64,000 nucleotides of DNA from CAIQNR01 sp031972475 (GTDB lineage Bacteria; Babelota; Babeliae; Babelales; CAIQNR01). A program made the position numbers and the translations under genes. The DNA is taken from NCBI GenBank assembly GCA_031972475.1, contig DALYEP010000001.1, forward strand, positions 434,001-498,000, read 5' to 3'. The notes under the pieces were generated by a model. It made no database searches, had not been told where the DNA came from, and saw only the letters and a list, made by a program, of their open reading frames with translations. This document shows, one piece after another, positions 1 through 9,022 of this stretch (its first letter is position 1; each line of letters begins with the position of its first letter).

Positions 1-350
1 ATCAAACGTGCTTTTTCTTCAGAAACCCCACCCAACTCGCAAATAACTCTTCCACGCTTTGCCACAGCAACCCAAACTTCAGGATTGCCTTTTCCCTTAC
101 CCATACGAGTTTCAGCCGGTTTTTTTGTAACAGGCTTATCAGGAAACAATCTCATAAAAAAAGATCCCTCTTTTTTCAATTTTCGCGCCATAGTCACACG
201 AATTGACTCTATTTGCTGAGCTGTAACCCAAGCAGGGTCAACAACCTCAAGTCCATAATCACCAAAAGCAACAGTACGACAGCCTTTTGAAAGCCCTTTT
301 CGCGATCCACGCTGCTGCTTTCTATATTTAGTCTTTTTCGGCATCAACAT
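1..350 (-). CDS. rplP: 50S ribosomal protein L16 (partial, C-terminus beyond window)
   Basis: L16 of the large ribosomal subunit, near the peptidyl-transferase centre and A-site tRNA. The reverse strand reads MLMPKKTKYRKQQRGSRKG at the N-terminus, then FMRLFPDKPVTKKPAETRMG and GKGNPEVWVAVAKRGRV, all characteristic of L16. About 116 codons are present; the last codons lie before base 1. I chose the ATG ending at 350 because GAGGGG sits about nine bases upstream and L16 proteins usually begin ML-PK; the ATG ending at 344 is a weaker alternative. It follows rpsC by 21 bases in the S10 operon. The family identity is certain. Confidence 0.93.
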   Translation of the reverse strand, partial: MLMPKKTKYRKQQRGSRKGLSKGCRTVAFGDYGLEVVDPAWVTAQQIESIRVTMARKLKKEGSFFMRLFPDKPVTKKPAETRMGKGKGNPEVWVAVAKRGRVICELGGVSEEKARL

Positions 351-371
351 AATATCATACCCCTCTTCGAC

Positions 372-1004
372 TTATGCAAGCTGATAATCGCCACGGCTAA
401 TCCACACTTTGACACCTATTTTGCCATAAGTAGTATTTGCCTCTGCAAAACCATAATCAATATCGGCACGAAGAGTATGCAAAGGAACAGATCCTACACG
501 CAACCACTCAGAACGAGCAATTTCAGCACCATTCAAACGGCCAGAGCAGCAAATTTTTATACCACGAGCACCTGCTTTTGTAGCAGAAACAGAAGCTCTT
601 TTCATAGCCTTCTTATAGCTTGAACGTTTTTCTAATTGCTCTGCTATACTCTTAGCAACTAATGTAGCATCAAGATCTGGGGCTTTTACTTCTTGAACAG
701 AAACTTCAACCGCATTTTTTTTAATAAGCTTTGCAATATCTTTGCGAAGCACATCAATATCTTGACCTTTTTTACCAATTACTATACCCGGACGGCCCGA
801 ATGAATAATCACTCGAACGCTGTCGCCAGCTTTTTCAATCTCAACACGAGCGACTTCCGCACTACGTAATCTTTGATTAACAAACTTACGTATAGCCAAA
901 TCTTCTAAAAGCTGAACGCCATACCCATCACGAGCAAACCAACGGGCATCCCAATCTCTATAAACCCCAATTCTGAATCCTTTTGGATTTACCTTTTGTC
1001 CCAC
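372..1004 (-). CDS. rpsC: 30S ribosomal protein S3
   Basis: S3 sits at the mRNA entry channel of the small subunit. The 210-residue protein begins MGQKVNPKGFRIG, the standard S3 start. A type II KH domain carries the GxxG loop IGKKG at residues 76-80. The C-terminal S3 domain ends in the usual YGKIGVKVWI block. Length is normal for a compact bacterial S3 (about 210-230). It starts one base after the rplV stop, so the two are probably translationally coupled. It belongs to the S10 operon. Confidence 0.97.
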   Translation of the reverse strand: MGQKVNPKGFRIGVYRDWDARWFARDGYGVQLLEDLAIRKFVNQRLRSAEVARVEIEKAGDSVRVIIHSGRPGIVIGKKGQDIDVLRKDIAKLIKKNAVEVSVQEVKAPDLDATLVAKSIAEQLEKRSSYKKAMKRASVSATKAGARGIKICCSGRLNGAEIARSEWLRVGSVPLHTLRADIDYGFAEANTTYGKIGVKVWISRGDYQLA

Positions 1005-1005
1005 A

Positions 1006-1362
1006 CTAAGCCTCTCTAGCTGGTTGTTGTTCTATTGATTCTAACACCACACTAATATGACTGAATCTTCTGCGCTGGGCAGCAGCTCGTCCAAATGAAC
1101 CAGGTTTGAAATATTTAAATATTCTTCCCTGATCCACACGAATATCTTTAACCAAAAGATCACTTCTTTCAATTCCTTTAAGATCTTTTGCATTTGCAAC
1201 AGCTGACTCTAAAACCTTTTTAATAGGTTGAACTCGTCTTAACGACTGAGTTGCAAGCCACTGTAATGCAAATGTTGCATTTTTCCCACGAACTACGTCC
1301 ACTAAAGCACGTAATTTATAAGGAGAAACAGGAATTTGTTTTGCACTTGCTTTAAATTGCAT
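1006..1362 (-). CDS. rplV: 50S ribosomal protein L22
   Basis: L22 lines the nascent-peptide exit tunnel with its long beta-hairpin. The 118-residue product has the L22 pattern: ASAKQIPVSPYKLRALVDVV at the start, then IRGKN-type residues, a central helix ending VLESAVANAKD, and the basic hairpin RAAAQRRRFSHISVVL. Length is normal. It lies between rpsS, about 50 bases upstream in transcription order, and rpsC, which starts almost immediately after it. The order rpsS-rplV-rpsC is the usual S10-operon order. Confidence 0.96.
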   Translation of the reverse strand: MQFKASAKQIPVSPYKLRALVDVVRGKNATFALQWLATQSLRRVQPIKKVLESAVANAKDLKGIERSDLLVKDIRVDQGRIFKYFKPGSFGRAAAQRRRFSHISVVLESIEQQPAREA

Positions 1363-1411
1363 CTATAGCCTCAAATTCATTATTATAACGCTGTTTAGTG
1401 TATCCTAATTA

Positions 1412-1696
1412 CTATTTTTGAGCAACCCCAGCTTTACGCTGACCACTATGCAATCTGAATGTTCTTGTTGGAGAAAATTCACCCAAGTAATGGCCAACCA
1501 TATCTTCAGTAATAAATACTGAAACAAATTTTTTGCCATTATGGATTGCGATAGTATGCCCAATAAACTCAGGAATTACCATGCTTCTGCGTGACCAGGT
1601 CTTAACAGCTTCGTTTTTTTTCTCTGTTTTTGCTTTTTGTATTTTTTGTACCAAAGAAACATCAACAAAAGGACCTTTTCTCGTTGATCGACTCAT
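1412..1696 (-). CDS. rpsS: 30S ribosomal protein S19
   Basis: S19 binds the head of the 30S subunit next to S13 and contacts the A-site finger. The 94-residue protein begins MSRSTRKGPFVDVSL and contains IPEFIGHTIAIHNGKKFV and LGEFSPTRTFRLHSG, the diagnostic S19 core. Length matches the family (about 90-95). It is in S10-operon order after rplB with a 23-base gap. Open frames on the opposite strand here are shadows of this gene. Confidence 0.96.
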   Translation of the reverse strand: MSRSTRKGPFVDVSLVQKIQKAKTEKKNEAVKTWSRRSMVIPEFIGHTIAIHNGKKFVSVFITEDMVGHYLGEFSPTRTFRLHSGQRKAGVAQK

Positions 1697-1719
1697 AGCT
1701 CACTATCTTTCACTATTGA

Positions 1720-2550
1720 TTATTTATCTTTTTTTGACTTGCGTCTCTTTAAAATTAAAGGATCTTTACGCTTACGCGTTCTGGTACCCTTACAACCTTT
1801 ACCCCATGGAGACTGAGGATGCGCACCTGATTTAGAACGACCTTCACCACCACCATGTGGATGATCAACAGGGTTCATAGCCATACCACGAACAGAAGAT
1901 CTAAATCCAAGATGACGAGTCCTTCCAGCTTTACCCCATGTAATATTCTTATAATCAGCATTTCCAAGTTCACCAATAGTCGCCCAACAATTAAGGTGAA
2001 CCATTCGTATTTCTCCAGAAGGCATACGTAAAGTTGCATGCTCTTCAGTTTTTGCCATCAACTGAACAGAAGCTCCAGCGCTACGAGCAAACGTTCCACC
2101 TGACCCAGGCTTTACTTCAACATTATGTACAGTAAAACCAACAGGTATTGCTTTAAGCGGCATAGCATTACCAGGTTTTGCTTCTACATCAACACCTGCA
2201 TATACTTTATTACCAACTTTTAAACCTAATGGAAGAAGAATATACTTCTGAACACCATTCTTATATGCAACCAATGCAATACGAACATTACGATTCGGAT
2301 CATATTCTACAGTTTTAATAACCCCCTCAACATCGCGTGTGCTTCTAGAAAAATCGATAATACGATATTTTCTACGAGCTCCACCGCCACGATGACGAAC
2401 AGTAATACGACCATAAGAGTTACGTCCACCACTTTTTTTAAGACCAACAACAAGCTTTTTTAATGGCGTTGTTGTAGTAATATCTTCAGAAGACAAAAAA
2501 GTTTGGAATCGCAAGGAAGCGTTTCTTGGTTTTCTAGTTATAATTGTCAT
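1720..2550 (-). CDS. rplB: 50S ribosomal protein L2
   Basis: L2 is a primary 23S rRNA binder needed for subunit association and peptidyl transfer. The 276-residue protein has the N-terminal OB-fold with GRITVRHRGGGARRKYRIID and the C-terminal SH3-like domain. The latter carries the highly conserved HPHGGGEG loop at about residues 230-237, which includes the conserved peptidyl-transferase histidine, and a Lys/Arg-rich tail. Length is typical (about 275). It follows rplW by six bases in the S10 operon. Confidence 0.97.
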   Translation of the reverse strand: MTIITRKPRNASLRFQTFLSSEDITTTTPLKKLVVGLKKSGGRNSYGRITVRHRGGGARRKYRIIDFSRSTRDVEGVIKTVEYDPNRNVRIALVAYKNGVQKYILLPLGLKVGNKVYAGVDVEAKPGNAMPLKAIPVGFTVHNVEVKPGSGGTFARSAGASVQLMAKTEEHATLRMPSGEIRMVHLNCWATIGELGNADYKNITWGKAGRTRHLGFRSSVRGMAMNPVDHPHGGGEGRSKSGAHPQSPWGKGCKGTRTRKRKDPLILKRRKSKKDK

Positions 2551-2556
2551 AATCGC

Positions 2557-2910
2557 TTACTCCTGTTCAACCTGTGCTACAGCCTTTGCTGAGTTACCTC
2601 GCACAACACTATTAACCGATGATTGTTTGAACATGTCTAATGTGTAACCTTTTTTAAGAGTTACAATAGCTTTTTTAGAATATCTTCCTGTAACTGGCCG
2701 TCTATTTACTAAACGCAACTTTGGCTTACGGACCAATATTCTAACTGTATCAACCTTAACTTCAAACAATTTTTCTAGTGCTTCTTTTACCAAAGGCTTG
2801 TTAGCATGCATATGAACTTCAAGAACTAGCTTATTAAATGAATTATTGATTTTATATGCTTTATTGGTGACTACAGGTCCTTTAATAATATCATAAATTT
2901 TTATGTCCAT
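2557..2910 (-). CDS. rplW: 50S ribosomal protein L23
   Basis: L23 lies at the tunnel exit and is the docking site for trigger factor and SRP. The 117-residue product shows the L23 fold signature: an N-terminal IIKGPVVTNKAY block, a central FEVKVDTVRILVRKPK strand and a KKAIVTLKKGYTLDMF C-terminal strand. It has a tail of about 15 residues beyond the usual end (VVRGNSAKAVAQVEQE), slightly longer than the common 95-100 residues. Its start overlaps the end of rplD by ten bases, indicating translational coupling. Confidence 0.93.
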   Translation of the reverse strand: MDIKIYDIIKGPVVTNKAYKINNSFNKLVLEVHMHANKPLVKEALEKLFEVKVDTVRILVRKPKLRLVNRRPVTGRYSKKAIVTLKKGYTLDMFKQSSVNSVVRGNSAKAVAQVEQE

Positions 2911-3554
2911 TGAGTCACCATCTGTTTAAAAGCATCCATATTATTATTAAACACTACCCAATATTGAGCATCTGATAAATCGTATGCATTGGGAGCATCC
3001 ATATATACAACACGAACATTAGGAATATTTACAAATGAAGCAACTGTTTTTCCATCTTGTGGAGAAAGAAAAACATTTATTTGATTACCTACAATACCAG
3101 CATTTTTTAATGCTGCATATGCTTGTTTAGTATTTGGTCTATCAGCTTCTAATGCCCAATTTATAGCTAACAATCTTTGATTATTTAAAACTTTATGTAA
3201 TAACTCTAAAGCCACTACCTTCCAAAGTTTTTTAGAAACCCTAAGACTTCTAACTCTTGGTTGAGGTCCAAAAACAACCCCGCCACCTCTCCAAATAGGA
3301 GAAGTTACAGCACCAGCACGAGCACGTCCTGTTCCTTTTTGCTTCCAAGGTTTTTTATTTGAACCTGAAACCTGGCTTCTGTTTTTACAAGCAACTGTAC
3401 CTTGACGCCAATTTTGCAACAATACTCTAATCGCTACAGAAAAATTCTTTGGAGAACCATAATGATCTTTTTCTACTGAAGCAATACCTAAATCTTGTGC
3501 ATTTAAAATAGCAGCATTAGCTAGATTTGATTCCATTATTTTTTTGTTTGTCAT
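2901..3554 (-). CDS. rplD: 50S ribosomal protein L4
   Basis: L4 is an early assembly protein whose loop reaches the exit tunnel. In enterobacteria it also represses the S10 operon; whether it does so here is not visible. The 217-residue product contains the L4 tunnel-loop signature KPWKQKGTGRARAGAVTSP followed by WRGGGVVFGPQPR, and a C-terminal Rossmann-like half with NIPNVRVVYMDAPNAYDL. Length is normal. It overlaps rplW by ten bases and follows rplC by three. Confidence 0.96.
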   Translation of the reverse strand: MTNKKIMESNLANAAILNAQDLGIASVEKDHYGSPKNFSVAIRVLLQNWRQGTVACKNRSQVSGSNKKPWKQKGTGRARAGAVTSPIWRGGGVVFGPQPRVRSLRVSKKLWKVVALELLHKVLNNQRLLAINWALEADRPNTKQAYAALKNAGIVGNQINVFLSPQDGKTVASFVNIPNVRVVYMDAPNAYDLSDAQYWVVFNNNMDAFKQMVTQWT

Positions 3555-3557
3555 GTC

Positions 3558-4178
3558 TTACCCCGCCTTGCGTACAAAAACTAATGATCCAGCTTTACCA
3601 GGAACAGAGCCTCTAACAGCAACAACACACTCATCTTGCAAAATTTTAACCATTTGCAAGTTACGCATTGTAACTTTTTCAACACCCATATGACCAGGTA
3701 ATTCTTTACCTTTAATAACTTTACCGCTTTTACCAATAAAACCTATAGATCCAGGTCTTTTACCCATCATGCTACCATGACTTCCTCGACCACCGGCATA
3801 ACCGTGACGACGAACAACACCTGCAAATCCACAACCTTTAGTAACTCCAGTAACATTAATAACTTCACCCTCTGAAAACAAATTATAAAAATTTGCCTGA
3901 GAACCAATAGTTATATCTTCCGCTACATGCTGCACAGGTATTTCTCGAACAAACAAAAAGAACTTCTTTTTATCTTTCAACCATGCAGGAGCGAAGGTTT
4001 CCTGCTCAAAACGCTTTCTTACTCGTCCAACCTGAACCGCAGTATAACCATCTCTTTCTTGAGTTTTTACATCTGTAATAAACCAAGAAGAAACATCTAT
4101 AACGGTAACAGGAACGACTTTATTATCGGAAAAAAGCTGAGTCATACCAAGCTTTTTTCCCCAAAAACCACCTACCAT
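3558..4178 (-). CDS. rplC: 50S ribosomal protein L3
   Basis: L3 binds 23S rRNA near the peptidyl-transferase centre. The 206-residue protein begins MVGGFWGKKLGMTQLF and contains VTGVTKGCGFAGVVRRHG and the GRGSHGSMMGKRPGSIG loop typical of L3. This loop usually reads HGS-x-x-HR-x-x-GSIG, so a Met-Gly-Lys-Arg variant is present. Length is normal for bacterial L3 (about 205-215). It sits between rpsJ and rplD in the standard S10 order. Confidence 0.96.
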   Translation of the reverse strand: MVGGFWGKKLGMTQLFSDNKVVPVTVIDVSSWFITDVKTQERDGYTAVQVGRVRKRFEQETFAPAWLKDKKKFFLFVREIPVQHVAEDITIGSQANFYNLFSEGEVINVTGVTKGCGFAGVVRRHGYAGGRGSHGSMMGKRPGSIGFIGKSGKVIKGKELPGHMGVEKVTMRNLQMVKILQDECVVAVRGSVPGKAGSLVFVRKAG

Positions 4179-4195
4179 GAAGAGCCTTCCTTCAT

Positions 4196-4501
4196 TTATT
4201 TAATCTCAACATCAACACCAGAAGAAATGCTTAATTTCATTAACGCATCCATTGTTTGGTCTGATGGAGAAACAATATCCAAAACACGACAATGAGTTGT
4301 TAACTCAAACTGTTCTCTTGATTCCTTATCAATATGAGGAGAACGAAGAACAGTAAAACACTTTTTTCTATTAGGCATAGGAACTGGGCCCACAAGTTGG
4401 GCACCAGTTCTTTTAGCTGTCAAACATATAGTTTTTACAGCCTTATCTAATAATTGATGATCATACGACTTAAGAGTCAAACGAATTTTAGATTTTTTCA
4501 T
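4196..4501 (-). CDS. rpsJ: 30S ribosomal protein S10
   Basis: S10 is a component of the 30S head and, as NusE, part of the transcription antitermination complex with NusB. The 101-residue protein carries the family signature IRLTLKSYDHQLLDKAVKTI and the region LVGPVPMPNRKKCFTVLRSP followed by SREQFE. Length is normal. It starts the S10 half of the operon and follows tuf by only eight bases, so the str and S10 operons are continuous here. Confidence 0.97.
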   Translation of the reverse strand: MKKSKIRLTLKSYDHQLLDKAVKTICLTAKRTGAQLVGPVPMPNRKKCFTVLRSPHIDKESREQFELTTHCRVLDIVSPSDQTMDALMKLSISSGVDVEIK

Positions 4502-4509
4502 TTAAAACC

Positions 4510-5694
4510 TTATTGTATGATCTCTGAAACAACACCTGATCCTACAGTTCTTCCACCTTCACGAATAGAGAAGTGAAGATCTTTTTCCATAGCAATCGGC
4601 GCTATTAACTCAACTTCAACACAAACGTTGTCACCAGGCATTACCATCTCACGTCCAGCTTCAAGCGTTACAACACCTGTAACATCTGTAGTTCTAAGAT
4701 AGAATTGAGGACGGTAGCCAGAGAAGAATGGACTATGACGACCACCTTCATCTTTAGTTAAAACATAAATTTCAGCTTTAAACTTTCTATGTGGTGTAAT
4801 TGAACCAGGTTTAACAATAACCATACCTCGTTCAATATCTTCTTTCTTAATACCACGCAAAAGAAGACCAACATTATCACCAGCTTCACCGTTGTCTAAT
4901 GTTTTTCTAAACATTTCAACACCAGTTACTGTTGTTTTAAATGTTTTACCAAATCCAATAATTTCAACATCATCGCCAGTCTTAATCTTACCGCGTTCAA
5001 TTCTACCAGTAGCAACTGTACCACGACCTGAAATTGTAAACACACCTTCAACAGGCATCAAGAACGGCTTATCAATATCACGAACAGGATCTGGAATAAA
5101 CGCATCAACAGCATCCATCAATTTGTTAATTGACTCAGCACCAGCAGGAAGACCTTGCAATGCTTGCAATGCAGAACCTTTAACAACTGGAATTGTGTCT
5201 CCTGGGAAATCATATTTCTTAAGAAGGTCACGAATTTCTTCTTCAACCATATCTACCATGTCAGGATCATCAACCATATCTACTTTATTTAAAAACACTA
5301 CTAATGCAGGAACACCAATGTTCTTTGCAAGAAGAATGTGTTCACGAGTTTGAGGCATAGGGCCGTCAGCAGCTGATACAACAAGAATTGCACCATCCAT
5401 TTGAGCAGCACCTGTAATCATGTTTTTAACATAGTCAGCGTGACCAGGACAATCAACGTGTGCATAATGACGCTTATCTGTTTCATATTCAACATGAGAA
5501 GTTGCAATAGTAATACCACGAGCTTTTTCTTCTGGAGCGTTATCAATTTGATCAAACGCTCTAAAGTTAGCCAAACCTCTATCTGATAAAACCTTTGTAA
5601 TTGCCGCAGTTAATGTTGTTTTACCATGATCAACGTGACCAATAGTACCAATATTAACATGGGGCTTATTACGTTCGAATATATCTTTTGCCAT
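4510..5694 (-). CDS. tuf: Elongation factor Tu
   Basis: EF-Tu is the GTPase that delivers aminoacyl-tRNA to the ribosomal A site. The 394-residue protein has G1 GHVDHGKT at residues 19-26, G3 DCPGHADY near residue 80 and G4 NKVD near residue 136. Domain II (GRGTVATGRIERG) and domain III (YRPQFYLRTTDVTG) follow. Length is standard. It lies between fusA and rpsJ as in most bacteria. No second tuf copy appears next to the tRNA-secE-nusG cluster of this window, where many genomes carry tufB. Confidence 0.98.
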   Translation of the reverse strand: MAKDIFERNKPHVNIGTIGHVDHGKTTLTAAITKVLSDRGLANFRAFDQIDNAPEEKARGITIATSHVEYETDKRHYAHVDCPGHADYVKNMITGAAQMDGAILVVSAADGPMPQTREHILLAKNIGVPALVVFLNKVDMVDDPDMVDMVEEEIRDLLKKYDFPGDTIPVVKGSALQALQGLPAGAESINKLMDAVDAFIPDPVRDIDKPFLMPVEGVFTISGRGTVATGRIERGKIKTGDDVEIIGFGKTFKTTVTGVEMFRKTLDNGEAGDNVGLLLRGIKKEDIERGMVIVKPGSITPHRKFKAEIYVLTKDEGGRHSPFFSGYRPQFYLRTTDVTGVVTLEAGREMVMPGDNVCVEVELIAPIAMEKDLHFSIREGGRTVGSGVVSEIIQ

Positions 5695-5728
5695 AGCAAA
5701 TACTCCTGAAATCGCTAAAAAGCACTAA

Positions 5729-7798
5729 TTATTTTTTTCCTAAAACTTCTTCTTCTACATTCTTAGGCATCTCTCGATAGCATTCAAATTCCATTGAATA
5801 ACTAGCACGACCCTTAGACAAAGAACGAAGCGTAGTAGAATATCCACCTAACATTTCATTAAGAGGAACTTCTGCCCTTATCACTTGCTGCCCCTTACAT
5901 TTTTCTTCCATCCCAAGAATTCTACCTCGGCGTGAATTTAAATCACCCATAACATCACCAACATATTCATCCGGGGTATCAACTTCAACCTTCATAATAG
6001 GTTCAAGCAATGTAGGATTTGCAATTTTCATACCAGATTTTAAAGCCATAGAAGCTGCGACCTTAAAGGCCATTTCAGAAGAGTCAACATCATGATAAGA
6101 CCCATCATAAACAGACGCTTTAATATCTACAACAGGGAACCCACCAAGAATACCTGTTGTAATAGCCTCTTCAAGACCTTTTTGAATTGCAGGAATATAT
6201 TCTCTTGGAATAGTACCCCCTACAACCTTATTCTCAAATTCAAAACCCTTACCTCTTTCCAAAGGCTCAAGCTTTAACCAAACATGCCCATACTGACCAC
6301 GGCCACCAGATTGCTTGATATATTTACCTTCAATCTCAACTGCCTTTTGAATAGTTTCTTTATAAGCAACCTGCAATTTACCTTGCTCTACATCCACCTT
6401 ATGCTCACGACGCAAACGATCAACTTGAATCTCAAGATGAAGTTCACCCATACCAGAAATAACCGTTTGACCAGTTTCTTCATTATAAAGCAATTTAAAA
6501 GAAGGATCTTCTTGAGTCATCTTACGCAAAGCTGTGATCATCTTTTCATAGTCACCCTTAGCTTTTGGCTCAACAGAAGCAGAAATAACAGCAACCGGAA
6601 CGTCTATATTTTCAAGCAAAATAGGCGCTTTAATATCTGTTACAGTATCACCTGTCTTAACATCTTTAAGACCAACCAAAGCAACAATATCTCCAGCCTC
6701 AACAGACTGAATCTCTTCACGCTTATTAGAATGCATTCTGACTAAACGACTTACACGTTCTTTATTACCAGTTGTTGCATTTAATACATATGAACCAGCA
6801 GCTAAACTACCCGAATACACACGAACATATGACAAAACACCCACAAAAGGGTCTGTCATAATTTTAAAAGCTAAACCAGCAAAAGGAGCTGCCGGATCTG
6901 AAGACCTTGTCTCTTCTTCTCCAGTTACAGGATTTTCTCCAACCACAGGCGGAACATCCAGAGGGCTTGGCAAATAATCAAGAACAGCATCCAACATAGG
7001 CTGAATACCTTTGTTTTTAAAGGCTGTTCCACAAAACGCTGGAAAAACCTCGCGCTTTAAAACACCTTTGCGAAGAGCCGCTTTAATTTCTTCAATTTCT
7101 ATTTCTTTACCATCTAAATACTTTTCAGCCAACGCATCATCAAAATCAGAAGCACGCGCAATTATTGCATCTCGCAACTCAGCGACTTGATCAACGTACT
7201 CAGAAGGAACATCTCCCCACTGAACATCAAGACCCTTATCATCACTATAAAAGACTGCCTTATTAGTTAAAACATCAACAATACCTTTAAAGTTTTCTTC
7301 TGTTCCTATAGGAATCTGCATAGCCAAAGCATTACCATTCAACCTCTCATTAACATCCTTGACTACCTTAAAATAATCTGCACCAATACGATCCATTTTA
7401 TTTACAAAGATAATAGAAGGAACATTATAACGAGTAGCCTGCTTCCAAACAGTTTCTGATTGAGGTTGCACACCTGCAACACCACAAAAAACAGAAACCA
7501 TTCCATCAAGGACACGCAAAGACCTACCAACTTCAATAGTAAAATCTACGTGACCAGGAGTATCAATGATATTGACGTGATAACCTTTCCAAGAACAAGA
7601 AATAGCAGCGGATTGAATAGTAATCCCGCGCTCTCTTTCCTGCTCCATCCAGTCCATAACAGCTTCTCCTTCATGAACTTCCCCAATCTTATGGGAAACT
7701 CCTGTATAAAAGAGAATACGCTCTGTAACAGTGGTCTTACCCGCATCTATATGCGCAGCAATACCTATATTTCTAAATTTACGCAAATCAGCGCTCAT
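5729..7798 (-). CDS. fusA: Elongation factor G
   Basis: EF-G is the GTPase that drives tRNA-mRNA translocation and, with RRF, ribosome recycling. The 689-residue protein has the P-loop AHIDAGKTT at residues 15-23, the switch II DTPGHVDF, the NKMDR box, domain II and the domain IV-V block with SGGRGQYGHVWLKLEP and a MEFECYREMP-like C-terminus. Length is standard (about 690-700). It lies in the str operon between rpsG and tuf. Confidence 0.98.
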   Translation of the reverse strand: MSADLRKFRNIGIAAHIDAGKTTVTERILFYTGVSHKIGEVHEGEAVMDWMEQERERGITIQSAAISCSWKGYHVNIIDTPGHVDFTIEVGRSLRVLDGMVSVFCGVAGVQPQSETVWKQATRYNVPSIIFVNKMDRIGADYFKVVKDVNERLNGNALAMQIPIGTEENFKGIVDVLTNKAVFYSDDKGLDVQWGDVPSEYVDQVAELRDAIIARASDFDDALAEKYLDGKEIEIEEIKAALRKGVLKREVFPAFCGTAFKNKGIQPMLDAVLDYLPSPLDVPPVVGENPVTGEEETRSSDPAAPFAGLAFKIMTDPFVGVLSYVRVYSGSLAAGSYVLNATTGNKERVSRLVRMHSNKREEIQSVEAGDIVALVGLKDVKTGDTVTDIKAPILLENIDVPVAVISASVEPKAKGDYEKMITALRKMTQEDPSFKLLYNEETGQTVISGMGELHLEIQVDRLRREHKVDVEQGKLQVAYKETIQKAVEIEGKYIKQSGGRGQYGHVWLKLEPLERGKGFEFENKVVGGTIPREYIPAIQKGLEEAITTGILGGFPVVDIKASVYDGSYHDVDSSEMAFKVAASMALKSGMKIANPTLLEPIMKVEVDTPDEYVGDVMGDLNSRRGRILGMEEKCKGQQVIRAEVPLNEMLGGYSTTLRSLSKGRASYSMEFECYREMPKNVEEEVLGKK

Positions 7799-7810
7799 AA
7801 AAACCTCGCC

Positions 7811-8293
7811 TTACCATGCATAATGGGAGAATGCACGGTTTGCCTCTGCCATTCTATGAACATCAACTTTTTTCTTAACAGCAGCACCACGACCTTCATA
7901 TGCCTCAAACAACTCTTGAGCCAATCTCTTGCCCATAGTCTTATCAGCGCGAGACCTAGCAGCTGCAATTAACCAACGAATCCCCAAAGCATTTGCCCTA
8001 GCAGGGCGAACTTCAGCTGGAATTTGATACACACTACCACCAACTCGACGCGGCCTAACTTCGATAGTAGGAACAACATTCTCAAATGCCTTATAAAACA
8101 TTTTAAGACCTTTTTCCGCATCTCCATTATTTTTTTTAACAAGGCCATCCAAAGCTTCATACACAATAGTACGAGCAACAGACTTTTTACCTTCTTTCAT
8201 CACAACATTGATAAACTTCTGAACTAATTCAGAGTTGTATTTTAAATCAAGACCAATGTCTCGCTTAAAATTGACTGACTTACGTCTTGGCAT
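7811..8293 (-). CDS. rpsG: 30S ribosomal protein S7
   Basis: S7 nucleates assembly of the 30S head and contacts E-site tRNA. The open frame extends further upstream, but the recognisable protein begins MPRRKSVNFKRDIGLDLKYN at the ATG ending at 8293, giving 160 residues (family about 155-160). The extra 35 upstream residues overlap rpsL and look like read-through of another frame, so I rejected them. The signature VRPRRVGGSVYQIPAEVRP is present near mid-protein. It follows rpsL by ten bases in the str operon. Confidence 0.96.
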   Translation of the reverse strand: MPRRKSVNFKRDIGLDLKYNSELVQKFINVVMKEGKKSVARTIVYEALDGLVKKNNGDAEKGLKMFYKAFENVVPTIEVRPRRVGGSVYQIPAEVRPARANALGIRWLIAAARSRADKTMGKRLAQELFEAYEGRGAAVKKKVDVHRMAEANRAFSHYAW

Positions 8294-8303
8294 AAACAAA
8301 TCC

Positions 8304-8687
8304 TTACTTAGAATCTTTCTTAGGTCTCTTAGCACCATAAAGCGAACGAGATTGTCTTCTTTTTTCAACACCAGAAGCGTCAAGCGTACCACGCACAATA
8401 TGATATTTCACACCAGGCAAATCTTTTACCCTACCGCCACGAACTAAAACAACAGAGTGTTCTTGTAAATTATGGCCTTCACCAGGTATATAAGCAGTAA
8501 CTTCAATTCCTGTTGTTAACTTAACACGAGCAACTTTACGTAATGCTGAGTTAGGTTTTTTAGGAGTTGTTGTAAAAACACGTGTACACACACCTCTAAT
8601 TTGAGGGCATGCTTTAAGAGCAGGACTCTTAGATTTATATTTAACCTTGTCTCTTCCGTTTCGGCAGAGTTGATTAATTGTAGGCAT
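8304..8687 (-). CDS. rpsL: 30S ribosomal protein S12
   Basis: S12 is in the decoding centre and is the streptomycin target. The 127-residue protein has MPTINQLCRNGRDK at the start, TTTPKKPNSALRKVARVKL with the Lys43-equivalent, and LPGVKYHIVRGTLD with the Lys88-equivalent. Both lysines keep the drug-sensitive state. GGGA lies about five bases before the ATG. It is the promoter-proximal gene of the str/S10 operon. Confidence 0.97.
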   Translation of the reverse strand: MPTINQLCRNGRDKVKYKSKSPALKACPQIRGVCTRVFTTTPKKPNSALRKVARVKLTTGIEVTAYIPGEGHNLQEHSVVLVRGGRVKDLPGVKYHIVRGTLDASGVEKRRQSRSLYGAKRPKKDSK

Positions 8688-8771
8688 ACTATCCCATTCG
8701 CAGTAAAAATTAACCTTAAAATTCGCAAGAAAACTAATAAAACCTTAATTCTGAATATTCGTAATAACTCT

Positions 8772-8825
8772 AGCCCTGAAGGGCTTAAACAAAAATTTGT
8801 CAAAGGTTCAATGGGTATTCTACCC
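8772..8825 (-). promoter_or_regulatory. rpsL upstream region with two small hairpins and a TTGACA box
   Basis: The 335-base gap between the divergent rpsL and rseP holds no convincing gene. On the minus strand a perfect TTGACA is at 8798-8803, but I see no -10 at normal spacing. Downstream of it, 8772-8785 forms a five-pair AGCCC/GGGCT stem with a four-base loop. On the other side, 8813-8825 is GGGTA-TTC-TACCC followed on the plus strand by a T-run. These could be a leader structure of the str operon and a small plus-strand terminator. The functional reading is inference. Confidence 0.3.
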
Positions 8826-9022
8826 TTTTTCTATTTTTTTTCAAGAAGAATAACCGGAAAGATCATCTCCATCAATTTTTTTATAACAACTCAACTTTTT
8901 TTAAAAATTCAATTTGATATACAATAATCTTATTTTTAGCTTAATTACTTAATAGACTATAGAATAAAAGATTGTTACTATTTTAAAAAAAATTTTTAAA
9001 AACTTTAATTAAGGATTTCTTA

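Noticed and set aside
4892..5353. Long plus-strand open frames opposite tuf, fusA, rpoB and other genes
   Set aside because: Antisense shadows of conserved genes with biased codon use; none resembles a known protein.
8294..8398. N-terminal extension of S7
   Set aside because: It overlaps rpsL in another frame; S7 proteins begin at MPRRK.
8516..8927. Open frames across and opposite rpsL and its upstream region
   Set aside because: They are shadows of rpsL without start signals; the upstream plus-strand frame is AT-rich noise.
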